DNA from: Megaustenia siamemsis
Taxonomy: Eukaryota; Mollusca; Gastropoda; Stylommatophora; Ariophantidae
Assembly: GCA_032433765.1 (NCBI GenBank)
Contig: JAVIAB010000160.1
Span: 16,066,400-16,130,399, forward strand
Direction of reading: 5' to 3'
Length of the DNA: 64,000 nt
Shown in pieces: positions 10,327 to 19,029 of the stretch. The translations under genes were made by a program, and so were the position numbers. The number at the start of each line of letters is the position of its first letter. Position 1 is the stretch's first letter. The notes beneath the pieces were generated by a model. That model made no database searches. It was not told the origin of the DNA and saw only the letters and a program-made list of their open reading frames with translations.

Positions 10327-11401
10327 ATGAAAAATAGATTTTTGACGACCCCTAGACGTACCGTGATAGTTAGTTATATCGGGAAAAAAATACTTGTAGC
10401 CACCCTCTTAGTAAAATGATATTTAGATCACGGTCTAGACGTAACTAACATCTACCAGGTGATTGAATACAACCCTGTTAGTTGTTTCAAGCACTTTGGG
10501 GACACTGTATCCGACGCCAGACGAAAAGGGGATGTAGATGAGACGCAGTCCATTACTAGTGAGACCATGAAGTTGTTAGGAAATTCGGCATACGGGAAAA
10601 CTATCACCGATAAAGCGAAACATGCGAACGTCACGTACTGCGAGGGTGACGTCGCATCCATGCTCGTTAACGATCCGCTATTTAAACATATGACAGATTG
10701 AGGAGTAGGTAATAGATTCGAGGTGAAAATGTTAAAAAAGACGACGAGGTGGGATTTTCCGTTACAAATCGGCTACTTTGTGTATCAGTACGCCAAGCTA
10801 TGCATGTTGGAATTTTATTACGATTTTTTAGACCGGTTCGTAGAGAGATCATACTTTCAACTGTGTGAAATGGACACTGACAGTCTGTATTTGGCGTTAA
10901 GTAAACCTAGTTTAGCTGACGCCGTTAGACCACTTTTGCTCGACACTAATGAGTACGATCAGTGGTTCCCTTCATAGACTTGTAGTGTTCATCGGGAGGA
11001 GTTTGTTAGGAGTAAAGGTAACGTTAAGTTAGATTATCGAGACTGAAAAAACAAAATTGTACCATAAACGTACCCCGGGTCTTTTTAAGTTAGAGTACGA
11101 AGAGGATGGATTGGTATCGTTATGTAGTAAAACATACGACTGTTTTGGAGATTACTCAAAAACTAGTACTAAAGGGCTTAGCAAACATAACAATAAATTA
11201 GACAAAGATATATTTATGAAGGTGCGCAAGACACAACAGGCACAGGAAGGGACAAATGTGGGGTTTAAACGATATAAATCGAGCGTCTATACATATACAC
11301 AGCACAGAAATTCTCTATTATTTCTACATCAAACGCAGTACAACGATAATGTAACGACTTTCCTGTTAGGTATCTATAGTATTTATATGTATATACAATG
11401 A
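10327..11401 (+). pseudogene. PolB: protein-primed family B DNA polymerase, C-terminal remnant
   Basis: Would replicate the element. Only the end of the palm and the thumb are present. Palm motif B (KLLGNSAYGKT, near 10570-10605) and motif C (EMDTDSLYLA, near 10870-10900) are both visible, followed by a thumb-like segment (KRTPGLFKLE, SKTYDCFGDY). The exonuclease domain, the TPR1 region and motif A, normally several hundred residues, are absent. Reading is broken by TGA at 10417-10419, TGA at 10699-10701, TAG at 10975-10977 and a frameshift between about 11042 and 11057. The upstream open stretch from ATG 10327 meets polymerase-like sequence (LVATLL) only near 10390, so the true start is unknown. 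It is the only plus-strand gene and is convergent with the rest. Confidence 0.9.
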
Positions 11402-11828
11402 TAATGATACTTCTGTGATAGTTTTATGTACATTTATAATGAACATAAGTTTGTGTCGTTGTCACGTTAATATTGTATTAAAACTATATCAAAAAAAGTA
11501 TGCTGCTTTTTTCTATTGTATAGAAATGTCATGTGGTACTGTCTCGTAAGAATAATATGAATACTATCAGTGTCCGTGGTTGTAAACCTGTGTGTGTGTA
11601 AAACAGAAAAATATATACGAGTACCAGCATCTATTACTTTTACAGCTACACAGGCCATTATATACGTACACATAATAGACAAATAACAAGAGGCATGTTT
11701 TGTTTTTTATATATATTTTATTGATACAACACAACACCGGTATTGCGTACGCAATACATCTAGACACAACATAGAAACACAACACCTAGTGTTCGAAAGT
11801 CTAAATGTTCAGCCTTGGCCTCTTTCTT
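11402..11828. other. Polinton convergent intergenic region
   Basis: AT-rich spacer between the 3' ends of the polymerase (plus) and the minus-strand gene block. It holds an ATTAAA-type signal on the plus strand near 11470 and an AATAAA on the minus strand near 11720, both plausible polyadenylation signals. Open frames here lack any family signature. Confidence 0.5.
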
Positions 11829-12334
11829 CTAAGCTGACCAGAAGCAAGCGTTGAAGCTTGGCTGAATGGTTTTAATGTTGTCAGTATCGTAGATAGGAAC
11901 CTTGTAAAAACCATTATTTATCGAATAAGGCTCGTTGCTTGGTAATGTAGATACTGGAAGCCTGTGATCTAGGCTAATCGCCGCGTCGTTCAAGGGAAAA
12001 GGCTGTGGTGTTGTATTAGCCTCGAGAAGATCACAATTGACCAATAACTCGTCCTGCATAAACTCGATCTGTTTTCTTCTACGATGACAATGTACTAGCG
12101 CTGGTAGTAGCTGAATGTTTTCAACGTTGTCAGTATCGTAGACAGGAGCCATGTAAGAAGCAGTATTTATCGAATAAGACTCGTTGCTCGGTAACGTAGA
12201 TACTGTGGGTCGGTGATCTAGACTGATCGCCGTGTTGTTCAATGGAAGAGGCTATGGTGTTGTTGCAATAGCTTCGAGACGATCATACTCGGCCAATAAC
12301 TCGTCCTACATAGACACGAGCTGTTCAAATTCTG
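11829..12334 (-). pseudogene. unrecognised Polinton ORF with duplicated module
   Basis: The open frame 11829-12242 encodes 137 residues with two copies of a module whose landmarks are AISLDHR, STLPSNE, YSIN and YDTDN. At DNA level a direct repeat with a period of about 249 bp spans about 11865-12075 and 12114-12326. The upstream copy extends past the open frame into sequence with a stop (near 12310) and a frame change. There is no signal peptide or transmembrane segment and no domain I recognise. It lies last in the minus-strand block, where Polintons often carry lineage-specific cargo. It could also be the 3' part of the adjoining ORF at 12325-12576. Confidence 0.55.
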
Positions 12335-12576
12335 AATGATTCAAAGTGATCCCAAAGTTGGTGGGATATTTTAAAACCGAAAAATTTTCGAATATGGATC
12401 ATAGTCGACCCTCTGTATGAAGACACAGTCACTACTTTCAGCCCCGCAGCCAATGGTTTGACCATTTCACGATCTGCTGTAACGTAGACCCAAGTAGTGG
12501 GTACATCGACAACTGGTGCAGTCGGGGTGTTTGTCAGCATCTTCTGTATATCAGGACTGAACGAGGTGTGACTGGA
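12325..12576 (-). CDS. unrecognised Polinton ORF
   Basis: The open frame from ATG 12540 encodes 71 residues and may extend upstream to about 12576 without another ATG. Landmarks are VPTTWVYVTADREM and FFGFKISHQLWDHF. I do not recognise the family. It overlaps the upstream end of the 249-bp repeat region in another frame, so both may be pieces of one longer gene split by a frameshift. It follows the protease on the same strand. Confidence 0.4.
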   Translation of the reverse strand, partial: SSHTSFSPDIQKMLTNTPTAPVVDVPTTWVYVTADREMVKPLAAGLKVVTVSSYRGSTMIHIRKFFGFKISHQLWDHFESFRI

Positions 12577-12692
12577 GCTTTCTCACCTGCGAGTTTTATA
12601 ACATAGGTAAGATTATAGCTCCGGTTTAGTCCGGTTTTAAAAAAAGTAAAACACGTGTCCAGACTTGTCTGCGATATTTTTAGTCACTGTTG

Positions 12693-13187
12693 TCATTGTT
12701 CTAGAAATTTTAACTTTTGCGCCAAAAGTTTTGGTGCGAGTAGGCGATACACGGTTCGATCGTTTATGTGTTGTCTGATGGATGAGGTAAACGGCATTAA
12801 GACCCTTTGCATTGATCCTCCGCTAGTCTTAATTAGTAGAAAATACACAGAGTACAGTCCAAACGTGTTACTGACCAGATATTGTAACTGGCGCGAGTTG
12901 TAGATGAGAGGTCTGTTCGAATTCCTCTCGATAAAATGGATGATCTCAGTATGCCTGGGAAAAAACCCGAAACTGTCGAAATACTCAAACTGCCCCATAG
13001 CGTTGTACTAGAGGGCTACCCAGTGAGATCCGGGTCTCCAACTAGAATCGGTATTGATCACGAAGGCTGTGGTTTTAGTAGGATCGATATAGCGAGGTAA
13101 CCTATCGCGAGCCACTACACTAACAATGGAACAACGCCTTACAAAAATGTCAAACATAAGTACGTTGAGAATACCCTTCGTGTTCAT
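12693..13187 (-). pseudogene. PRO: adenain-like cysteine protease (Ulp1 fold)
   Basis: Would process capsid proteins during virion maturation, as in adenoviruses. From ATG 13187 the frame contains a catalytic-His motif (GSHWVAL), then the acidic EYFDSFG motif and the LQYLVSN stretch with the oxyanion Gln. Seven residues after that Gln, where the family has its nucleophilic Cys, the codon at 12861-12863 encodes Phe (context SNTFGLYS). The nearby second Cys position is Ser. A TAG at 13008-13010 interrupts the frame just after SHWVAL. At about 165 codons it is close to the usual family length. It starts just downstream of the major capsid gene. Both the stop and the missing nucleophile indicate a non-functional protease. 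Confidence 0.88.
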
Positions 13188-13198
13188 TGTCGACGTGT

Positions 13199-14490
13199 TT
13201 ACGCTGTATAATCTGTAATTACCAGTCTCGTTTTAGAGATCTCGAGCACGGAATCCAGTTCTGCGTAAACTAGGACCTGTATAGGATTAGGTGTGACCGT
13301 TGCACATTTGAGCTCAATGGCGATGGGCCCTGATTTTGCCAGCTCAAATTGTTGTCCATCAAGGAAACTAGGGCTGAGATCGAATGCAAAAGGCGTGTAC
13401 GCGTTCTTGAAGTCGTTATAATCTATTCCGTTACCAGCATCTGTTCCCAAAAGACCAAACACCAGCATGGACTTAAAATAGGCGCGAGCGTACTGACCGC
13501 AGTCAAATTCAGTAGATAGAGGTTTACCCCAAATATTGTGACCGGCGATCGTGAAGTTCAAATAGGTAAGACCAAAGTTTTTAAAATTGAAGGGGATAGT
13601 GTCGTAACTTCCGTTAAATGCAGCCGAGTCCAGTAAGCCGAAGACTAGTCGGGTTGGTGCTTGGACCTGAAAAATGTTACCGATGGTAATGAGATAACAT
13701 GCCTTAAGGAATGACAAATATTTTAATCAAAATTCTCTTCATTGGGTAGCGCGCATTGCCTCGTAAGAGAGCCTTTTCGTGAGCCAGCTAGATGGCTGAA
13801 TTAACTCCGGCTTTCCTCACCAACAAGGCGGCGTAAGTGATGACACTTTTATAACCGACTGCTTTGTCGTAGCTATGATGTTAGAAACGTCCTTTGAGGG
13901 GGTCAACTTAATTTTCACATCAACCCTGCTTAGCATGTAACGCTCCTGAGCAAAAATATGAGAGTGAAGTCGACCTATCATATCCAGCTCATGGCTACCT
14001 CGGGCCAGATTTCGCCGCGCTTTCAGACTCACATTCGAGTCTCCTTGGTATCATCCGCGTGTTTGGGAGTATCAGTGTAGAAGAGGGCACTTGTGAGATA
14101 ACCTTTCTTAGACTCCATGCTATGGTTGAGAGTGGCATCTAGGTATGGTCGGAAATGGTAGGTGTTTTCAGAAGCTGAAATCCATGTATCGTTGAGAGAT
14201 ACGTCGACTTGCGAGATTAAACTGTGCAAGTAATAGTTCACGGGGGGCCACGTCGGCATCAGCCGGTAATTTGTCACCGTTGGGCAACGTAATTTTGCTC
14301 TCATATGCAGGTACGTGTCGGAAAAATCGATGTATACGTCCGAATTTCCGCTGAAGAAAAATTCTATAGGGGCTCCAGCCGCCACAGATACCAGGGGTCA
14401 AACTTCGACAAATTGGCCAAAATCAACAGATTTATGAGTCGGTGAAACGCTGAACAAATCTAGTCCAGAGTGGAAACACTCACAAGACAT
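13199..14490 (-). pseudogene. MCP: major capsid protein, double jelly roll
   Basis: Builds the icosahedral shell. Recognised by Polinton capsid landmarks in order: LDLFSVSPTHKSV near the N-terminus, PIEFFFSG, DTYLHMRAKL, LHSLISQVDVSLND, LDMIGRLHSHIFAQERY, LVFGLLDSAAFNG, and YTPFAFDLSPSF near the C-terminus. The start is ATG 14490. The gene is in pieces: TGA at 14398-14400, a frame change near 14030, another near 13850, TAG at 13788-13790, and a further frame change near 13718. The longest intact piece is 13199-13717 (172 codons). It lies between the pVI-like gene and the protease. Confidence 0.93.
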
Positions 14491-14499
14491 GGGTTGTAC

Positions 14500-15003
14500 T
14501 CAAGCCATATTGCTTAACCGAATATGTCCGAATACTTTGTCATCATAGACTACTTGCGCGCGGAATGAGAGTGAGCGCGTCGTTTCGCCGTTTTTATTCT
14601 TTTTTTCCCCATTGGGCATCCCGGGTGGAGCTACTCGTCTTTTCCTTATTCTACCGCTTCCGGTTTGTTGGCCTGTGTCGCCACTGGCCAGATGATCGAT
14701 GGCTCCTTGAATTGAACGCTGACCAGCTTCCTTGGCTCTTTCTTTAAACGCCTCTTCAATATTTTTCCCCAATTCGTCTTGCAAGACTTGTAGCCTCGTG
14801 CCGACACCTTCTCTGTGTAATACCTAACCACCGGTTTTTAGCCACGGTAAAATTACTCTTCCGATTCCTCCAAAAAAACTACCGATACCGCGCCGTCGCT
14901 GACTCCTACCTCCGATAAATACCGAGAGGGCGTAGCCTGCTTGATTAAAGCAACACTCTTCGTATAATTTATCACTTCGATGAAGCGGTGCGTGTATCAC
15001 CAT
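14500..15003 (-). pseudogene. pVI-like: pVI-like minor capsid protein
   Basis: From ATG 15003 the N-terminal part carries QAGYALSVFIGGRSQRRR and the glycine-rich RGIGSFFGGIGRVILPWL, followed by an amphipathic stretch (LGKNIEEAFKERAKEAGQRS) and a basic C-terminal region (RIRKRRVAPPG). In Polintons and adintoviruses this corresponds to the adenovirus pVI-type internal, membrane-active protein. One in-frame TAG at 14824-14826 (codon 60) breaks it; otherwise the frame is open for 168 codons. Its start nearly abuts the end of the penton-like fragment. Confidence 0.78.
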
Positions 15004-15290
15004 TATTCCAGCTCGTAGTGCTTTCGCGCTCTGAAATGTAACGTCAGTACCGACGTTCTGGTTGTAAATGGGATCGCAACTCCCCTGCCATTAGTTAAAA
15101 GAATTTCTAACCTGTCGAGGAAGAAACTGCTCAGTGGGACATAGTGCGGTTTGTCGTAGATGCGAAATATGGATTTGGTTATTTTCTCCAAAATAGGAAC
15201 TGTCCTCAGTAATGGTACCAGGACATCCCCGACCACCCTGGTTGACACGAGATCGCAATAGATGTACACGTTTCTAGTTTGAGCTTCCAA
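15003..15290 (-). pseudogene. penton-like minor capsid protein, C-terminal fragment
   Basis: 95 codons with the conserved landmarks VYIYCDLVSTRVVGD, KPHYVPLSS and VAIPFTTRTSVLTLHFR. This pattern matches the C-terminal end of a conserved Polinton protein that I believe is the single-jelly-roll penton. The family protein is usually several hundred residues, and no ATG precedes the conserved part; a TTG starts the frame, after stops shared with the neighbouring gene's end. So the N-terminal portion seems to have been deleted. The family assignment is from memory and is less certain than for the major capsid protein. Confidence 0.6.
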
Positions 15291-15300
15291 ATTTATTTAT

Positions 15301-15519
15301 TTATCGCTGCTCACCCGTCAGATTAAATAAAGCCACGCCGATGACGGCATATATAATGATCATTTGGCAGAGAAAAACGATTTCCATTTGCGGGAGTAGT
15401 TTACCGAAAACAGGCCAGAGTGAGGCTCTGCTATCTTGACTGGTCCCTTCGTCGTTCTTCTTTTCTTCTCTTTCAACTACCGTGCTCAGAAAAATGTGCA
15501 CGTGTTCCTCCGCCTCCAT
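15301..15519 (-). CDS. small single-pass membrane protein
   Basis: 72 codons from ATG 15519. The N-terminal half is acidic and polar (EREEKKNDEGTS). The C-terminal half has one hydrophobic segment at about residues 46-67 (IVFLCQMIIIYAVIGVALF) followed by a short tail. Similar one-pass proteins occur in Polintons beside the capsid genes, but I cannot name a function. It is one of the few undamaged frames in the element. Confidence 0.55.
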   Translation of the reverse strand: MEAEEHVHIFLSTVVEREEKKNDEGTSQDSRASLWPVFGKLLPQMEIVFLCQMIIIYAVIGVALFNLTGEQR

Positions 15520-15608
15520 TTCGTCAGTCTCTGTATCTGGATACTTGATCGCTCAAAATCCAACTATTGAATGATGAGTTGTAAACATACCACTTGACTA
15601 AGTACTCT

Positions 15609-16620
15609 TTATTTCCCACGAACTTTCCTCTCTTCTAAGATGCTTTCTATTCGATACACCCGTTTATCGTCGACTTTCTGAAGCTCTTCTGTATAAAACG
15701 ACCCTTTAAACTCTTCACCTGAACCATCTTTCGCAACGTAGGTAACCGGGTTAGTGTTTTTGTTCACACGGCTGATTGTAAACAGTTCTTCTGTCCACGA
15801 TGGTGTATACTCCTTTTTGAAATTAGCTCTGGCTTGAGCTATTATAACTTGATCACCTTCTTTATAACGTTTATTGATCGAAACTGAATGGCTATTGTCT
15901 CTCTCTGACAGAGACAGCTTATTATACAACGTGTTCCAGAATTGTTCTTGATTGGCCGAGTTTACATGAACTGGCGCCATTTTAATGCTCCTGTGATACG
16001 AATTATGGTAGTTTCAGAGTTGGGCAGATAACGCGTCTACATATCTCAATTTGTTCGTTTTCTTAAAAAATTTCCACATTTTCTATTTTAACGTGCGGTT
16101 AAATCGCGCCACGACGGCTGCCTTTATATCCTCGTTCACGGTAGTGAAGAAATGAAGTCCATTTCTTTTGAGAAACTTTAGGAAAGTTTTGTAGACGAAT
16201 TCGGATCCTTTGTTTGCCTGAAAATTTATCTGTTTGCGCTCGGGAAATATTTCGCTCACTGCCTCCATTAGATTTTTTGCCGTTTTCGACCGTATCGGAA
16301 CTGACCACACATACTTTAAAAAAAAGGATCGATACTCGTATCGAGATACGAGTACCATCGTTGCATCTTCTTAATTGTCTCAGAGCGATTAGATCAGCCT
16401 GGAACTGGTGGTTCATACCACCCACGATGATGGGTCGTCTCTTAAATTTTCTAACAGCGGCTTTGTGTAGAGTATAAGCATCCTGTTGACTCAGCCATTC
16501 TTTAATTTTTGCAGAGCTTAGTTTTGTACTACGCTGTAAACCATTCACACCACCGTAAGCACCATGTCGTTTCGGAATGTAGTAACGGCTTCTTAACATC
16601 TTATCTACTCCTTTGGCCAT
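15609..16620 (-). pseudogene. INT: retroviral-type (rve) integrase
   Basis: Would insert the element and create the 6-bp duplication. The first part (from ATG 16620) has PKRHGAYGGVNGLQ, WLSQQDAYTLHK and FQADL, where the Asp is the first catalytic residue. After a frame change near 16340 come KYVWSVPI, FQANKGSEF and KAAVVARFNRTLK. The second catalytic position is Asn (codon 16212-16214) and the catalytic Glu position is Ala (codon 16107-16109). TAG at 16083-16085 and TGA at 16014-16016 follow. The last part (15609-15980) is the C-terminal domain, with SWTEELFTISRV and GSFYTEELQKV. A small AT-rich duplication (ATACGAGTA...) near 16330-16360 marks the frame change. Confidence 0.9.
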
Positions 16621-16716
16621 GTCTCCCAGTTTGGTGTCGGAATTTTCCTTTTTCTTGTTTTCCTGAGTCTGTACGTGCCCGCGGATTCTTTGTGAGTGAC
16701 GACTTTCGTTTTCGGC

Positions 16717-17070
16717 CTAGGCGCGCTTGGTGCTGACTTGGAAATTTTTTTCATCGATATCATCTTTAAGAACCTCGGTTGGTGGTTGTGTTGTAATCGA
16801 GTCGGGGGATGGTGGTGCCTGTTTAATGTCCAATACGCCTAAAAGTTTGTTTCTGTACTGATCGAGATGTTTCAGATACCGTTGCAATGTCTGCTGATAC
16901 TGTCTGGCTTTGTCGCGTGGTAACATGTCCTCTCTTTCCACGACTTGTTGCATTTGCGTATCCAGATCTCCCAGGCTGTCTTTTAGTGACTCGGGTGGCG
17001 TATACGAAGCTTGCTGGTGATTTACAGACTCTAGCATTCGAGTATCGATAAAAATTATTTTCTTGGCCAT
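16717..17070 (-). CDS. conserved Polinton protein, coiled coil
   Basis: 117 codons from ATG 17070, undamaged. It starts MAKKIIFIDTRMLE, and the middle is predicted helical and rich in Gln, Arg and Leu (ARQYQQTLQRYLKHLDQYR), consistent with a coiled coil. The C-terminal third is Pro-rich and polar. Proteins of this type recur between the ATPase and integrase of Polintons. I recognise the pattern but know no established function. Confidence 0.6.
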   Translation of the reverse strand: MAKKIIFIDTRMLESVNHQQASYTPPESLKDSLGDLDTQMQQVVEREDMLPRDKARQYQQTLQRYLKHLDQYRNKLLGVLDIKQAPPSPDSITTQPPTEVLKDDIDEKNFQVSTKRA

Positions 17071-17073
17071 CGT

Positions 17074-17154
17074 TCACACGCACAGAATACCACTCATGAT
17101 ACCCAGAACTGGTTTAATCAAAGCGCCGATAAATCCAACCTTTTGCAGAATCAT
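17074..17154 (-). CDS. tiny hydrophobic ORF
   Basis: 26 codons (ATG 17154 to TGA 17074) with the hydrophobic, Gly-containing core VGFIGALIKPVLGIMSGIL. It fills the gap between the ATPase and the coiled-coil gene on the same strand. It could be a small membrane-active virion peptide or chance; its only support is position and composition. Confidence 0.3.
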   Translation of the reverse strand: MILQKVGFIGALIKPVLGIMSGILCV

Positions 17155-17175
17155 TTTTCTTTTTTTCACGGTCTC

Positions 17176-17742
17176 TTAACGAAGGTCAAATAACAAATAT
17201 CCGTTTGGTGCCGATGTCGCGTCTTTAAAACTTACTTGCGCGTACGACACGCGACCCGGGTACATTTCTTTGGCCAGATTCGTAATCTGAGATCCGTCTC
17301 TTGGGTTTTTAAACAGAACTATGTAATGACTGTTGAGATGTATCGTCCGCTGTTCCTTGTTTTTGCTAAAGAGATTATGTACTATATACACGACGCTTAT
17401 ATTTTTATGATGACTTCCCTTGGTAAATAGTTTCGTGACCCTATCGTCAGTTTTGTTCATCAGATCGTCTATGACCACCAGACGTCTCCTATCTCCTCGC
17501 CATTGCTCCATGTCAGGTAGCCCTTCCTTAAACTGAACACCCTTCATCGTTTCGTACATCGCTTGCCACTCACCATAACAGTAAATTATTTCCTCAGGCG
17601 CGGGACTGATCATTTCTGGCACGTGTTAGAGAAACCTCCTAACAATCACATTTTTTCCACATCCAGTCGGCCCTGCAAGTAACGCTGTAAGCGGATGTTT
17701 CCAGGTTGGATCCGTAGCTACAACTGTCGTGATGTAGATTTA
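17176..17742 (-). pseudogene. ATPase: FtsK/HerA-type genome-packaging ATPase
   Basis: Would pump DNA into capsids. The Walker A region reads AGPTGCGKNVIV near 17645-17680, with Asn where a Thr or Ser normally follows the Lys. A TAA at 17626-17628 interrupts the frame shortly after it. The remaining frame (17176-17622) has Walker B (RRLVVIDDLM), a sensor-like SVVYIVHNLF, and the C-terminal ITNLAKEMYPGRVSY. No ATG was found upstream; the frame is closed by a stop near 17742. It is the first gene of the minus-strand block, next to the right TIR. Confidence 0.88.
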
Positions 17743-18222
17743 TATTGTTATTTTATAACTTACAAACCTTATTTGATAAAACTTTCACACTGGGGATGCA
17801 ATTCACACGCTCACGCGATACGCGTATCGAGACCATTAGTATTGTTATTAACCTATGCCGTATTGTCTGTTAGCCACGTAACGAGACAGACCTCTCATTA
17901 GTTTACATAACAACCTGTTGCAGTTCTCTATAAGCATCTAGAAATCGATATTCTCAGAGGAGAGTAGTATCGATCCATGTCGTACTCACTGAAACCTGGG
18001 AGAACATTGACTGTTCGTCCATGTCGTCAACGAGAGTAACCTGGTTATGGTCCGTATTTATCTTAAATATGGTCCCTTAACGTCCACGTGGATATAATAA
18101 ATATTAATTAATTATTATCATAAGTATATATGAACAATATATCTATGAAATAACTAACGTATCGCTAATCCCTAATATGGTAGTTTTGCTTCCGGAGTGA
18201 GCGTGGTCTATAGCCGGACAAC
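17743..18222. other. Polinton right subterminal region, non-coding
   Basis: AT-rich DNA between the ATPase and the right TIR with no convincing gene. It may contain promoters for the minus-strand block, but I see no specific signal to name. Confidence 0.5.
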
Positions 18223-18516
18223 ATACACTCGCTCCTATTAGCTCTGTGGAATTTGGTGCGAAACACTGATGTCCATCACTCATTAACCAATCTACTCAAT
18301 TATTCCCCAACTACCCCCTTCATGAGTTTAACACCCACCATTCATCTTCTAAGTTTTATACATATATAACATTGCGGCAAGCCAAATTGCCGCAGCTTGC
18401 CGCAGTCTCCATATAACTCTTATACATGTACTAACAGGGTACTGGACGTTGTAGGGTCATCCCTACACTTTATCCAACTAAAAATGGAAGCTCATAGCGT
18501 GCAAGCTCCTACTACT
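18223..18516 (-). repeat. Polinton terminal inverted repeat, right
   Basis: Reverse complement of 10039-10326. It ends ...CTCCTACTACT at 18516, directly followed by the TACGTA duplication. It keeps the hairpin motif at 18373-18404. Confidence 0.93.
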
Positions 18517-18522
18517 TACGTA
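18517..18522. other. Polinton target-site duplication, right (TACGTA)
   Basis: Identical to 10033-10038. It marks the exact right end of the insertion. Confidence 0.93.
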
Positions 18523-19012
18523 TGCGTGGGAAAGCAGGAAAACAACAAGAGACATAGAAACAAAGTTGAACGCATTCGAAAATAAATGTCTAAGGAAAAT
18601 ATTTGGTATAGCGTGGAACGAATTCAAAACAACGAGGAAATTAGAGAAATCGCCAATCAACAACTAATATCTTCAGTAATCAAGAAAAGACGATGGTCAG
18701 ATGTTGGACATGTGATGAGAAGAGATAATAACCGAATAGCAAAGCAAGCCCTCAAGTGGGAAACAACAGGTAAGAGGAAGATAGGAAGACCCAGAGAGAC
18801 ACTGAGAAGAATATTGATGAGAGAGGCAAGAGCAGCAGGAATCGACTCCCTCAAATAGATAGAGCTGCTTGCACTGAACAAAGATAAATTGAGAGATTTA
18901 ATAAAATATCTTTAAAAGAATTGAAAATTACGAGAACAAAAATTCAGGTAAGAGAAGGAATATCTTGGTCTACGTCCTATGGGCCGGCTACGGCTCGAAA
19001 GGAGCTACAGTA
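18523..19012 (+). mobile_element. LINE C, right half
   Basis: Continues the C-terminal domain interrupted at 10038: VERIRK, then in another frame NEEIREIANQQLISSVIKK, RRWSDVGHVMRRDNNRIAKQ, WETTGKRKIGRPRETLRR. The 18586-18858 frame is open for 90 codons. The 3' end reaches GGAGCTAC near 19008 and then a short CAGTA run leads into the 25-bp minisatellite. Confidence 0.85.
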
Positions 19013-19029
19013 CAGTACAGTACAGTACA

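Larger units (their letters stand above)
10039..18516. mobile_element. Polinton/Maverick (adintovirus-like) element
   Basis: The element is 8,478 bp, begins AGTAGTAGGAGC and ends GCTCCTACTACT. Terminal inverted repeats of about 290 bp bound it, with TACGTA on both sides. It encodes the hallmark set: family B DNA polymerase (plus strand, left) and, on the minus strand, packaging ATPase, integrase, pVI-like, penton-like and double-jelly-roll capsid proteins and an adenain-like protease. Complete Polintons are usually 15-20 kb. This copy is shortened, mainly because the polymerase 5' part is missing. Almost every large gene carries stops or frameshifts, so I regard it as an old, inactive endogenous copy. 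Confidence 0.95.

Noticed and set aside
11467..11785. Minus frames of 71 and 72 codons in the Polinton spacer
   Set aside because: They overlap each other in different frames beyond the end of the minus block and match no Polinton family I know.
13817..14032. Separate 71-codon gene inside the capsid region
   Set aside because: Its content continues the major capsid protein in another frame, so it is a piece of that pseudogene.
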